Source of the DNA: CADEFQ01 sp050249415
GTDB lineage: Bacteria > Pseudomonadota > Gammaproteobacteria > Steroidobacterales > Steroidobacteraceae
Direction of reading: 5' to 3'
Length of the DNA stretch: 64,000 nucleotides
NCBI GenBank assembly: GCA_050249415.1
Contig: JBFWQO010000002.1
Span: 62,001 to 126,000, forward strand
Positions 1-7,539 of this stretch are shown here, one piece after another. The position numbers were made by a program, and so were the translations under genes. The number at the start of each line of letters is the position of its first letter. The first letter of the stretch is position 1. The notes under the pieces were generated by a model. That model did not search any database and was not told the origin of the DNA. It saw only the letters and a program-made list of their open reading frames with translations.

Positions 1-66
1 CTCGGCGGCCGGCAGCTCACCGTCGAACATCGCCGACAGCTGGCTCGCCCGCTGCTCCTCGTTCAT
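1..66 (-). CDS. rseA: Anti-sigma-E factor RseA, N-terminal fragment
   Basis: Only the first 22 codons are in the window; the gene runs off the left edge. The peptide begins MNEEQRASQLSAMFDGE and matches the start of RseA-type anti-sigma factors, whose N-terminal cytoplasmic domain opens with a short 'LSALMDGE' helix that binds sigma-E. The ATG (66-64) overlaps the TGA of rpoE, so the two genes are translationally coupled. RseA is an inner-membrane protein that holds RpoE inactive until envelope stress triggers its proteolysis by DegS and RseP; rseP itself lies in this window at 34240-35619. The assignment rests on this short peptide and on position directly behind rpoE. Confidence 0.8.
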   Translation of the reverse strand, partial: MNEEQRASQLSAMFDGELPAAE

Positions 67-683
67 GCCGTCTCCTCCGCCCGACCGAGCCCGCCTTCGA
101 ACACGACACGCAGGCGCCGGTCGATCGCCTCGCGTGCACGAAAAATCCTCGACCTCACCGTACCCACCGGACATTCCATCGCCGCCGCGATCTCCTCGTA
201 CGACAGCCCCTCGAGCTCGCGCAACACGATCGCGGTGCGTAAGTCCTCAGGCAACTGATCGATTGCGGAGTTCACCGTCTGGCGGATCTCCTCGGTCAGC
301 ACGAGCCCCTCCGGCGTGTCGGGGTCCTTGAGGCGCGCCTGCGCCTCCCAGGAGGATTCGTTGTCCTGCAGGTCGAGGTCGTACTCGATCGGGCTGCGAT
401 CGCGCGACGCCAGCGCGTTCTTCGCCGTATTGATCGAGATGCGATAGAGCCAGGTGTAGAACGCGCTGTCGCCCCGGAACTGGGGCAACGCGCGATAGGC
501 CTTGATGAAGGCTTCCTGGGCGATGTCTTCGGCTTCGGCAGGACTGCGAACGTAACGCATTACCAGCTTGACGACCTTGTGCTGGTACTTCAGCACCAGC
601 AGATCGAACGCCCCCTTGTCCCCGCGCTGTACGCGACGGACGAGGGAGAGATCACTTTCGTCGGCGCCTCTGCCTGTCACCAC
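63..683 (-). CDS. rpoE: RNA polymerase sigma-E factor
   Basis: Group 4 (ECF) sigma factor that directs transcription of envelope-stress genes. Sigma region 2 is near the N-terminus (RRVQRGDKGAFDLLV, then a DIAQEAFIKAYRAL helix and FRGDSAFYTWLYRI), and region 4 ends the protein (LEGLSYEEIAAAMECP, GTVRSRIFRAREAID). About 206 residues from GTG 683, or 205 from GTG 680, against 191 in E. coli. The reading frame is open back to an ATG at 719, but a good sigma-E promoter overlaps that ATG, so I prefer a GTG; no strong ribosome site separates the two GTGs. It is followed by rseA with overlapping stop and start codons. The sdh cluster lies directly upstream, as in Xanthomonas-like genomes (recalled, not checked). 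Confidence 0.93.
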   Translation of the reverse strand: MVTGRGADESDLSLVRRVQRGDKGAFDLLVLKYQHKVVKLVMRYVRSPAEAEDIAQEAFIKAYRALPQFRGDSAFYTWLYRISINTAKNALASRDRSPIEYDLDLQDNESSWEAQARLKDPDTPEGLVLTEEIRQTVNSAIDQLPEDLRTAIVLRELEGLSYEEIAAAMECPVGTVRSRIFRAREAIDRRLRVVFEGGLGRAEETA

Positions 684-717
684 TTGCTGACCATCCGGGC
701 TGTGGCACCGCGACCAC

Positions 718-744
718 ATAGACCCCTCGAGACGCGAAAAGTTC
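718..744 (-). promoter_or_regulatory. Sigma-E-type promoter of rpoE
   Basis: On the minus strand GAACTT (744-739) is followed after exactly 16 nt by TCTAT (722-718). The family consensus is GGAACTT, 16-17 nt, TCnnA, so the -35 half and spacing fit well and the -10 half partly. Position in the 63-bp gap before rpoE suggests autoregulation as in E. coli. The promoter overlaps the most upstream ATG of rpoE, which argues that translation starts further in. Confidence 0.5.
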
Positions 745-782
745 GGCTCCCGGCATCCCCGGGGCGCAACCTGCGATAGGCG

Positions 783-1307
783 TCACGTATCCGGAGTCAT
801 TCTAACAGCTCGACGCGCCCTGGCCCGGGGCCCGCGGTACGCGAGGCGCAGCCGCGCGGCGAGCGCGCGATCGACCACGCACGCGCGCCGCATGCCCCGT
901 GACGTCTCGAATGCGAGCCACAACGCCCCACCCAGTGCCATGGAGTGCGGGCTCGGCACGGCGGGCACGGTATCGTCACCGAGTTCGAGGTACCAGTCGC
1001 CGGGCGGGCGATGTGCAATGCAGTGGATCGAGGTCCGCGAGCGGAGCGCGAGATCCCGCCGCACCGCCGGCCACGAGAGCCCCCAGAGCGCGATGACGAG
1101 CGCCAGGCGCTGCCCCCACGGCAGACCGCGCGAGGCGAGGATGCCGCTGCCGGCGACGATGAGCCACCCCGTGGCTGCGACGACCAATGCGCGGGACGCG
1201 CGCAGGGCGTGCGCGCGCAGCGGTTCAGCCCGGCGTCGCGCCCCCGTCGTCCCGCTGCCTGAGGCAGCGGGCGAGGCGAGCGAATTCAGGATCGGCCGGT
1301 GCGACAC
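783..1307 (-). CDS. ygfX: YgfX/CptA-like membrane protein
   Basis: Small inner-membrane protein encoded directly behind sdhE, the position of ygfX in E. coli. It has two hydrophobic helices back to back (around ALVVAATGWLIVAGSGI and GQRLALVIALWGLSW), then a basic stretch and a soluble tail of roughly 80 residues. That topology is the family's; sequence identity is too low to be sure by eye. The start is uncertain: GTG at 1307 gives 174 residues and overlaps sdhE, while a TTG at 1187 gives 134 residues, close to the 135 of E. coli YgfX but leaving almost nothing before the first helix. Proposed roles in the family (toxin CptA, or a partner of SdhE) are disputed. Naming rests on position and topology. 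Confidence 0.55.
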   Translation of the reverse strand: MSHRPILNSLASPAASGSGTTGARRRAEPLRAHALRASRALVVAATGWLIVAGSGILASRGLPWGQRLALVIALWGLSWPAVRRDLALRSRTSIHCIAHRPPGDWYLELGDDTVPAVPSPHSMALGGALWLAFETSRGMRRACVVDRALAARLRLAYRGPRARARRAVRMTPDT

Positions 1308-1491
1308 CCCCGAGCAGATACGCCGCGAGCTCCGGGTCTGGCAACTCGAGAAACCGCGCGAACACACTGCGTTCGCGGCTCGACGCGGCCGCGTAATCAC
1401 GCTCGAGGTAGCGCCCGAGCAGCAGGTCGAGTTCCTTCATGCCGCGGCGGCAGCGCCACCGCAGGCAGGGCACCTCGGGATCCGCGCCCAT
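1225..1491 (-). CDS. sdhE: FAD assembly factor SdhE
   Basis: Small soluble factor (88 residues) that promotes covalent attachment of FAD to the flavoprotein subunit SdhA. The family signature is clear near the N-terminus: RWRCRRGMKELDLLL, with the RGxxE/D core, then a helical body with FARFLELPDPELAAYLLG and the final PADPEFARLARCLRQR. Length agrees with the E. coli protein (88). The ATG at 1491 overlaps the TGA of sdhB, so it is the next cistron of the sdh operon, right where its client SdhA is made. Confidence 0.93.
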   Translation of the reverse strand: MGADPEVPCLRWRCRRGMKELDLLLGRYLERDYAAASSRERSVFARFLELPDPELAAYLLGGVAPADPEFARLARCLRQRDDGGATPG

Positions 1492-2276
1492 CAGTGCTGG
1501 CGATCGGCGATCAGCTTCTTGATCTCGGCGATGGTCTTGGCCGGATTCAGGTCCTTCGGGCAGGCCTCGGTGCAATTCATGATCGTGTGGCAACGGTAGA
1601 GCTTGAAGGGGTCCTCGAGCGCATCGAGCCGCTCGCCGGTCGCCTCGTCACGGCTGTCGATGATCCAGCGGTACGCGGCGAGCAGCGCCGCGGGGCCGAG
1701 GTAGCGGTCGGAGTTCCACCAGTAGCTCGGGCACGCGGTCGAGCAACAGGCGCACAGGATGCACGCGGACGGCCGGTCGATCTTCTCCTGGTCCGCTTTC
1801 GACTGCAGACGCTCACGATCGGCCGGCGCCGGCGTACGGGTCTGCAGCCAGGGCTTCACCGACGCGTACTGCGCATAGAACTGCGTGAGATCGGGCACGA
1901 GGTCCTTGACGACCGGCATGTGCGGCAGCGGGTAGATCGCGACATCGCCCGAGATGTCCGAGCAGGCCTTGGTGCACGCGAGGGTATTCAGGCCGTCGAT
2001 GTTCATCGCGCAACTGCCGCAGATACCCTCGCGGCACGAGCGGCGGAACGTGAGCGTGCTGTCGATCTCGTTCTTGATCTTGATCAACGCATCGAGAACC
2101 ATCGGCCCGCAGCTGGCCATGTCGATTTCGTAGGTGTCGAGCCGCGGATTGCCCGCCACGTCGGGATCGAAGCGGTAGATGCGGAACGTGCGCACTTTCT
2201 TCGCGCCCGCGGGCGCCTTGTAGACCTTGCCGTCGCGGCGGACGCGGGAGTTGGCGGGGAGGCGGAAATTGGCCAT
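1491..2276 (-). CDS. sdhB: Succinate dehydrogenase iron-sulfur subunit
   Basis: Carries electrons from SdhA to ubiquinone in complex II. All three cluster motifs can be read: the [2Fe-2S] ligands C81, C86, C89 and C101 (CREGICGSC, then LAC); the [4Fe-4S] set C172, C175, C178 with C182-Pro (CILCACCSTACP); and the C-terminal CHTIMNCTEACPKDLNPAK that completes the [3Fe-4S]/[4Fe-4S] pair. 261 residues, slightly longer than E. coli SdhB (238). Overlaps sdhE by one codon. A repeat-rich gap of 146 bp separates it from sdhA, which is unusual in an otherwise tightly overlapped operon. Confidence 0.97.
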   Translation of the reverse strand: MANFRLPANSRVRRDGKVYKAPAGAKKVRTFRIYRFDPDVAGNPRLDTYEIDMASCGPMVLDALIKIKNEIDSTLTFRRSCREGICGSCAMNIDGLNTLACTKACSDISGDVAIYPLPHMPVVKDLVPDLTQFYAQYASVKPWLQTRTPAPADRERLQSKADQEKIDRPSACILCACCSTACPSYWWNSDRYLGPAALLAAYRWIIDSRDEATGERLDALEDPFKLYRCHTIMNCTEACPKDLNPAKTIAEIKKLIADRQH

Positions 2277-2422
2277 CTAGAATACGCTCCGGGTGCGAAT
2301 GGCGAGTGGCGAACGGCGAGCAGCCAGAGCGCGCTGCCGCGCGCGGTTGCACGCCGGCGCTTCTGGCTGCTCGCTGATCGCCGTTCGCTGCTCGCCGATC
2401 GCCGTTCGCTGTTCGCTGATCA
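2277..2422. repeat. Repeat-rich gap between sdhA and sdhB
   Basis: This 146-bp spacer holds 2.7 tandem copies of a 21-bp unit (2366-2386, 2387-2407, partial 2408-2421; unit begins GCTGCTCGCTGATCGCC, copies differ by one base). It also holds a 13-bp perfect inverted repeat: GCGAGCAGCCAGA at 2316-2328 against TCTGGCTGCTCGC at 2362-2374. On the transcript the pair would form a stable stem just before sdhB. No coding potential is evident. Confidence 0.75.
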
Positions 2423-4207
2423 TCAGTAGACTCTCGCCTTCGGCGGAACGGTCTCGACATCGTCGGTCATGGTGTCGAGATGCACCTTGCGGTAGTCGAT
2501 CTGCGTACGGCCGGCGGCATCGACCCTGATCAGGGTGTGCTTCATCCATTCGCCGTCGTTGCGCTCGGGGAAATCCTCGCGCGCATGCGCGCCACGGCTC
2601 TCCTTGCGGTTCTCCGCGGCGTGGATCGTCGCGACCGCCTGGCCGAGCAGGTTCTCGAGCTCGAGCGTCTCGACGAGATCGGTGTTCCAGATGAGCGAAC
2701 GGTCGGTCACGCGCACGTCCGCGAACGACGCATGGGTCTTCGCGAGCCGCTCGCAGCCGTCGCGCAGCGACTGCTCGGTACGGAACACCGCCGCGTCGGC
2801 CTGCATGATGCGCTGCATTTCGATGCGGACTTCCGCGGTCGGGCGCGACCCGTTCGCGTGCCGCAGGCGATCGAGGCGGGCCACCGCGAAGTCACCCGCG
2901 TCCTTCGCGAACGGGCGATGGCGTTCCCCGGGCTTGACCAGCGTCGCGATGTGCCGCGCGGCTTCGCGGCCGAAGATCACGATGTCGAGCAGCGAATTCG
3001 AGCCGAGGCGGTTCGCGCCGTGCACCGAAACGCAGGCGGCCTCGCCCGCGGCAAACAGGCCCGGCACGATCGTGTCCGGGTCGCCGTTTTTCACCGTGAC
3101 GACTTCGCCGTGGTAATTGCAGGGAATGCCGCCCATGTTGTAGTGCACGGTGGGCTGCACCGGGATCGGCTCCTTCGTGACGTCGACCGCGGCGAAAATG
3201 CGCGCCGTGTCGGCGATGCCGGGCAGCCGCTCGTGGATCACCTCGGGACCCAGGTGCTCGAGATGCAGGTGGATGCAGTCGCGGTGCTCGCCGAGCCCGC
3301 GACCTTCGCGCACCTCGATCGTCATCGCGCGGCTGACGACGTCGCGCGATGCGAGGTCCTTCGCGTTCGGCGCGTAGCGCTCCATGAAGCGTTCGCCCTT
3401 CGAGTTGGTCAGGAACCCGCCCTCGCCGCGCACGCCCTCGGTGATCAGGCAGCCTGCCCCGTAGATGCCGGTCGGGTGGAACTGCACGAACTCCATGTCC
3501 TGCAACGGCAGGCCCGCGCGCAACGCCATGCCGCCGCCGTCGCCGGTGCAGGTGTGGGCGGACGTACAGGTGAAGTAGGCGCGGCCGTAGCCGCCCGTGG
3601 CGAGTATCACGGCGTGGGCGCGATAGCGATGCAGGCGGCCGGTCGCGAGATCGAGCGCCACGACGCCGCGGCAGGCCCCGTCCTCCATGATCAGGTCGAT
3701 CGCGAAGAATTCGACATGGAACTCGGCATCGTGGCGGATCGACTGCTGGTAGAGCGCGTGCAGCATCGCGTGGCCGGTGCGGTCGGCGGCGGCCGCCGTA
3801 CGCTGCGCGATGCCCTTGCCGTAGTGCGTGGTCATGCCGCCGAAGGGCCGCTGGTAGATGCGACCTTCCTCCGTGCGCGAGAACGGCACGCCGTAGTGCT
3901 CGAGTTCGATCACCGCGGCCGGCGCTTCCTTGCACATGAATTCGATCGCGTCCTGGTCGCCGAGCCAGTCCGACCCCTTGATCGTGTCGTAGAAATGGAA
4001 GCGCCAGTCGTCCTCGCCCATGTTGCCGAGCGCGGCGCTGATGCCGCCCTGCGCCGCCACCGTGTGGCTGCGGGTCGGGAACACCTTGGTGATGCACGCC
4101 GTCTTGAGGCCCGCTTCCGCGAGCCCGAGGGTGGCGCGCAGCCCCGCGCCGCCTGCGCCGACGACGACGACGTCGTACGTGTGATCGATGAAGGCGTAGT
4201 CGCTCAT
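2423..4207 (-). CDS. sdhA: Succinate dehydrogenase flavoprotein subunit
   Basis: Oxidises succinate to fumarate at the inner face of the cytoplasmic membrane. The N-terminus holds the FAD-binding GAGGAG (residues 17-22) and FPTRSHTVAAQGG, whose H48 corresponds to the histidine that binds FAD covalently. Further on are the substrate-site stretches FHPTG and HGANRLGSNSLLD. 594 residues from the ATG at 4207, against 588 in E. coli. That ATG overlaps the TGA of sdhD and fixes the start; open frame continues upstream but only antisense to sdhD coding sense. Confidence 0.97.
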   Translation of the reverse strand: MSDYAFIDHTYDVVVVGAGGAGLRATLGLAEAGLKTACITKVFPTRSHTVAAQGGISAALGNMGEDDWRFHFYDTIKGSDWLGDQDAIEFMCKEAPAAVIELEHYGVPFSRTEEGRIYQRPFGGMTTHYGKGIAQRTAAAADRTGHAMLHALYQQSIRHDAEFHVEFFAIDLIMEDGACRGVVALDLATGRLHRYRAHAVILATGGYGRAYFTCTSAHTCTGDGGGMALRAGLPLQDMEFVQFHPTGIYGAGCLITEGVRGEGGFLTNSKGERFMERYAPNAKDLASRDVVSRAMTIEVREGRGLGEHRDCIHLHLEHLGPEVIHERLPGIADTARIFAAVDVTKEPIPVQPTVHYNMGGIPCNYHGEVVTVKNGDPDTIVPGLFAAGEAACVSVHGANRLGSNSLLDIVIFGREAARHIATLVKPGERHRPFAKDAGDFAVARLDRLRHANGSRPTAEVRIEMQRIMQADAAVFRTEQSLRDGCERLAKTHASFADVRVTDRSLIWNTDLVETLELENLLGQAVATIHAAENRKESRGAHAREDFPERNDGEWMKHTLIRVDAAGRTQIDYRKVHLDTMTDDVETVPPKARVY

Positions 4208-4590
4208 CCGAAGCTCCGCAGCGCGACACGCAGCACCGCGAGCACCGCGGCCGCCGCGACGAGCACATGCGCGAAAGTATTGACGATCAGCAGCGCCATC
4301 TTGGCGTGCCGCTGGTGGACATAGTCCTCGATCACCACCTGCACGCCGAGCTTCGAGTGCCACGCGCCGGTGAGCACGAGCAATGCGAGCAGGACGGGAT
4401 GGATACCGTCGGCCATCCACGCGGTGACTTGCGCATGGTCACCGAGGGGCAGGCGTACGAGCGACAGCACGAACCACACCGTGAGCACGACCAGCGCGAC
4501 GGCGGACACGCGCTGCACGACCCAGTGATGCACGCCTTCGTGGGCCGAACCGAGCCCGAGCACCCGCCCGAGCGGCGTGCGCAGGCTCAC
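4204..4590 (-). CDS. sdhD: Succinate dehydrogenase membrane anchor subunit SdhD
   Basis: Integral membrane subunit that, with SdhC, holds heme b and the quinone site of complex II. About 128 residues with three hydrophobic helices (residues about 27-46, 62-80 and 97-122). WHSKLGVQVVIEDYVH contains H78, matching the conserved helix-2 histidine near the heme in E. coli SdhD, and the Asp-Tyr pair (D89-Y90) of the quinone site. The GTG start at 4590 overlaps the TGA of sdhC, and its own TGA overlaps the ATG of sdhA. Confidence 0.93.
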   Translation of the reverse strand: MSLRTPLGRVLGLGSAHEGVHHWVVQRVSAVALVVLTVWFVLSLVRLPLGDHAQVTAWMADGIHPVLLALLVLTGAWHSKLGVQVVIEDYVHQRHAKMALLIVNTFAHVLVAAAAVLAVLRVALRSFG

Positions 4591-4979
4591 GGCGACACCG
4601 CGCGCGCGAAGAACAGGTACCACGCCAGCGCGACCCACAGGATGAGCGCGGCCGCCATCGTCACGCGATAGCTGCGGCGCGCCTCGCGCTTCTCGAGCCC
4701 GTAGCCGAGGTCCCACACGAGGTGGCGCACGCCGTTCAGCAGGTGGTAACAGAATGCGAGCAGCCACAGCGCGAGCAGCACCTGGCACGGGCCGCTGCCG
4801 AGCGCGGCGCTCACCGTGGCGTAGGACTGCGCACCCCCGGCGGCTCCGACGAGCCACACGGCGAGCACGATCAGGCCGAACGACAGCGCGACGCCCGTCA
4901 TCCGGTGCGTGAACGAACCGATCATCGTGTACTGGAAACGGAACACGGTGACGTGCGGCGACAGCGGCCGTGGGCGCAT
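4587..4979 (-). CDS. sdhC: Succinate dehydrogenase cytochrome b556 subunit SdhC
   Basis: Membrane subunit of complex II, 130 residues with three transmembrane helices. It carries the family marks RPLSPH at the N-terminus, SFTHRMTG (residues 22-29) and YHLLNGVRHLVWDLG (H79 and H86), where the first histidine matches the heme b ligand of the E. coli protein. The ATG at 4979 has GGGAGA a few bases upstream. It follows the SdhAF4-like gene by 14 bp and overlaps sdhD by GTGA. Confidence 0.95.
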   Translation of the reverse strand: MRPRPLSPHVTVFRFQYTMIGSFTHRMTGVALSFGLIVLAVWLVGAAGGAQSYATVSAALGSGPCQVLLALWLLAFCYHLLNGVRHLVWDLGYGLEKREARRSYRVTMAAALILWVALAWYLFFARAVSP

Positions 4980-4993
4980 GGTGTCTCCCGGAA

Positions 4994-5146
4994 TCAAAAG
5001 TCGATACAGCGGCCGCGCCGCTCCCAGTCGCCGTAGCGCGTGGGCTCGGGCCCTTCGGGCCCGCCGACTTCCCGCGGCACCGGCGCGGCGACCGGCGTAG
5101 TCTGCGTCGATGCGGCTTGCTCGGTGGGTTCGTCGGGCTGCGGCAT
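4994..5146 (-). CDS. SdhAF4-like succinate dehydrogenase assembly factor (DUF1674)
   Basis: A 50-residue protein encoded immediately upstream of sdhC. Its C-terminal half, EVGGPEGPEPTRYGDWERRG followed by RCIDF, is the signature of the DUF1674/SDHAF4 family. In mitochondria that factor binds FAD-loaded SdhA and shields it before it joins SdhB. The N-terminal half is low-complexity and polar. The same frame is open further upstream, but an ATG at 5146 gives the short form typical of bacterial members. Position as first gene of the sdh operon, which also carries sdhE, supports a role in complex II assembly. Confidence 0.85.
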   Translation of the reverse strand: MPQPDEPTEQAASTQTTPVAAPVPREVGGPEGPEPTRYGDWERRGRCIDF

Positions 5147-5154
5147 GACCCCGG

Positions 5155-5167
5155 ATTCTGCCAGAAT
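5155..5167. promoter_or_regulatory. Small palindrome between sdh operon and ygfZ
   Basis: ATTCTG-C-CAGAAT is a perfect 6+1+6 palindrome in the 57-bp gap between two divergent genes. It could be an operator for either direction, but no matching regulator is visible here and so short a palindrome can occur by chance. Confidence 0.25.
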
Positions 5168-5203
5168 TCCGCGGGTCTCTCCACAGGCCACGGCGCACGC
5201 ACG

Positions 5204-6037
5204 ATGAGCGAACTGAACGGACACTGTCGGCTGCAGGATCTCGGCGTGATCGGCGTGCACGGCCGCGATGCGGTCGCGTTCCTGCAGGGCCAGCTTTCGC
5301 AGGATGTCGCGCAGCTCGATGCCGCGCGCGCGCGCCTTGCGGGTTACCACAACCCGCAGGGCCGCGTGATCGCGATCCTGCGCCTGCTGCGCGCGGACGA
5401 TGGCGTCCATTGTGTGCTGCCGCGCGAACTCGTGGTCCCGGTCGCGGAGCGGCTGCGCCGCTATGTGCTGCGCGCGCGCCTCACGCTCGCCGACGACAGC
5501 GACGGGATGCAGGTCGTCGGCGAGGCACGCGACGGTTCACGCCTGTTGCGCGTCGTGCCGTCGGCCGACACCGGAGCCCTGCAGGGGCCGGAACTCGCGC
5601 GCGCAGCGTGGCGCGCGCTCGACATCGCCGCGGGACTGCCGCAGGTCTATCGCGCGACGAGCGAGGCGTTCATCGCGCAGATGCTCAATCTCGACCTCGT
5701 CGACGGCATCGCGTTCGACAAGGGCTGCTACACGGGCCAGGAAATCATTGCGCGCGCGCACTACCGCGGCCGCGTCAAGCGACGCATGCAGCGCTTTCGC
5801 ACGCGCGCAGCGGGCGCCGTCTCGCTCGCGCCGGGGAACGGGGTCGTGCTGGCGGACGGGCGGGCCGCGCAGGTGATCGACTCGGTCACCGCGCCGGACG
5901 GCCGCATCGAGTTCCTCGCCGTCGCGCCGTTTGCCGCCAACGGCGGCAGCGCGCACGAATCGCACGAATCGCACGCCGCGCAGTCGCCGCCGCTCGCCGT
6001 CGAGATGCTGCCGCTGCCCTATGCGCTGCCGGTGTGA
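5204..6037 (+). CDS. ygfZ: YgfZ, folate-dependent iron-sulfur cluster protein
   Basis: Tetrahydrofolate-using protein of the GcvT-like fold that helps maintain certain Fe-S enzymes (family knowledge). The diagnostic KGCYTGQE is at residues 173-180, with the conserved Cys175, followed by ARAHYRGRVKRRM. 277 residues from the ATG at 5204. Divergent from the sdh operon, whose SdhB needs three Fe-S clusters, so the pairing makes functional sense. Near the C-terminus a 9-bp tandem duplication gives HESHES. It converges on lysS with only 5 bp between stop codons. Confidence 0.93.
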   Translation: MSELNGHCRLQDLGVIGVHGRDAVAFLQGQLSQDVAQLDAARARLAGYHNPQGRVIAILRLLRADDGVHCVLPRELVVPVAERLRRYVLRARLTLADDSDGMQVVGEARDGSRLLRVVPSADTGALQGPELARAAWRALDIAAGLPQVYRATSEAFIAQMLNLDLVDGIAFDKGCYTGQEIIARAHYRGRVKRRMQRFRTRAAGAVSLAPGNGVVLADGRAAQVIDSVTAPDGRIEFLAVAPFAANGGSAHESHESHAAQSPPLAVEMLPLPYALPV

Positions 6038-6042
6038 CGCCG

Positions 6043-7539
6043 TCAGGCCTCGGGCCGCAGGTGCGGGAACAGCAGCACGTCGCGTATCGAGGGCGAATCG
6101 GTCAGGAACATCACGAGCCGGTCGATGCCGATGCCGAGGCCGGCGGTCGGCGGCATCGCATACTCGAGCGCGCGCACGTAGTCGGCGTCGTAGAACATCG
6201 CCTCCTCGTCGCCCGCTTCCTTGCGCACGACCTGCGCGCGAAAGCGCGCGGCCTGCTCCTCCGGGTCGTTCAGCTCGGAGAAGCCGTTCGCGAGCTCGCG
6301 CCCGGCGACGAAGAACTCGAAGCGGTCGGTGACGAACGGGTCGGCGTCGTTCGCCCGTGAGAGCGGCGACACTTCGGCCGGGTAGGCGTGGACGAAGGTC
6401 GGATCGAGGAAAGTGTGCTCGGCCGTCTTCTCGAAGATCTCGATCTGCAGCTTCCCCGCCCCGTCGTGCGCGCCGGCCGGGATACCGAGCCGCTCGCACC
6501 AGCGGCGCAGGTACGGCACGTCGCGCAGCGACAGCGCGTCGATGCCGGGATTGTGCCCGAGGATCGCCGCTTCGACCGTCACGCGCCGAAACGGCGCATC
6601 GAGATCGAAGGCGCGGCCCTGGTAGGCGAACTGTCGCGTGCCGCGCACCGCATCGGCGACGCCCCGCATCAGCCGTTCGACGAGGTCCATCAGGTCGCGG
6701 TAGTCCGCATAGGCCCAGTACAGCTCGAGCATCGTGAACTCGGGGTTGTGCTGCGTCGACAGCCCCTCGTTCCTGAAACTGCGGTTGATCTCGTAGACGC
6801 GCTCGAACCCGCCGACGATGAGGCGCTTGAGATACAGCTCGGGGGCGATCCTCAGGTACATGTCGAGGTCGAGTGCATTGTGATGCGTCACGAACGGCCG
6901 CGCCGCCGCGCCGCCCGGAATCGGCTGCATCATCGGCGTTTCGACTTCCATGAAATCCTGCGCGTCGAGGAACGCGCGCAGGTAGCGGATGATCGCGGTG
7001 CGCTGCTCGAACACGCGGCGGCTGTCGTCGTTGACGATGAGATCGACATAGCGCCGGCGGTAGCGTGTCTCGGTGTCGGCAAGGCCGTGCCACTTGTCGG
7101 GCAGCGGGCGCAGCGACTTCGCGAGCAGACGCACCGACGTCGCGCGCACCGACAGTTCGCCGGTCTTCGTGCGAAAGAGCGGCCCCTCGGCGCCGAGGAT
7201 GTCGCCGACATCCCAGCCCTTCCAGGCCTCGTAGGCCGCGCCGAGCGCCGAGTGCTGCAGGAAGACCTGGATGCGCCCGCTCCGGTCCGCGAGTTTCGCG
7301 AAACTCGCCTTGCCCATCACGCGCTTCGCCATCAGCCGCCCGCCGACGCGCACGTGCACCGGGTTCGCCTCGAGCCACCCGGCGCTCTTGTCGCCGTAGC
7401 TCGCCTCGATCTGCGCCGCCAGCGCGTCACGCCGGAAATCGTTCGGGTAGGCGGGCGCCGCGCCGCGCAACGCCGCGAGTTTCGCGCGCCGCTCCGCGAT
7501 CAGCCGGTTCTCGTCCTCGTGCGTCTCGTTTGCCGCCAC
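6043..7539 (-). CDS. lysS: Lysyl-tRNA synthetase, class II
   Basis: Charges tRNA-Lys. The N-terminal anticodon-binding OB domain contains VRVGGRLMAKRVMGKASFA. The class II core follows: motif 2 FRNEGLSTQHNPEF and motif 3 GLGIGIDRLVMFLTDSPS with the usual ending SIRDVLLFPHLRP. 498 residues, close to E. coli LysS (505). Translation starts at a GTG directly after the TAG of prfB, and the prfB-lysS order is the one found in E. coli. Confidence 0.97.
   Translation of the reverse strand: MAANETHEDENRLIAERRAKLAALRGAAPAYPNDFRRDALAAQIEASYGDKSAGWLEANPVHVRVGGRLMAKRVMGKASFAKLADRSGRIQVFLQHSALGAAYEAWKGWDVGDILGAEGPLFRTKTGELSVRATSVRLLAKSLRPLPDKWHGLADTETRYRRRYVDLIVNDDSRRVFEQRTAIIRYLRAFLDAQDFMEVETPMMQPIPGGAAARPFVTHHNALDLDMYLRIAPELYLKRLIVGGFERVYEINRSFRNEGLSTQHNPEFTMLELYWAYADYRDLMDLVERLMRGVADAVRGTRQFAYQGRAFDLDAPFRRVTVEAAILGHNPGIDALSLRDVPYLRRWCERLGIPAGAHDGAGKLQIEIFEKTAEHTFLDPTFVHAYPAEVSPLSRANDADPFVTDRFEFFVAGRELANGFSELNDPEEQAARFRAQVVRKEAGDEEAMFYDADYVRALEYAMPPTAGLGIGIDRLVMFLTDSPSIRDVLLFPHLRPEA

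Noticed and set aside
5955..5980. 9-bp tandem repeat in ygfZ (HESHES)
   Set aside because: Only two and a bit units near the C-terminus; likely chance duplication without a role.
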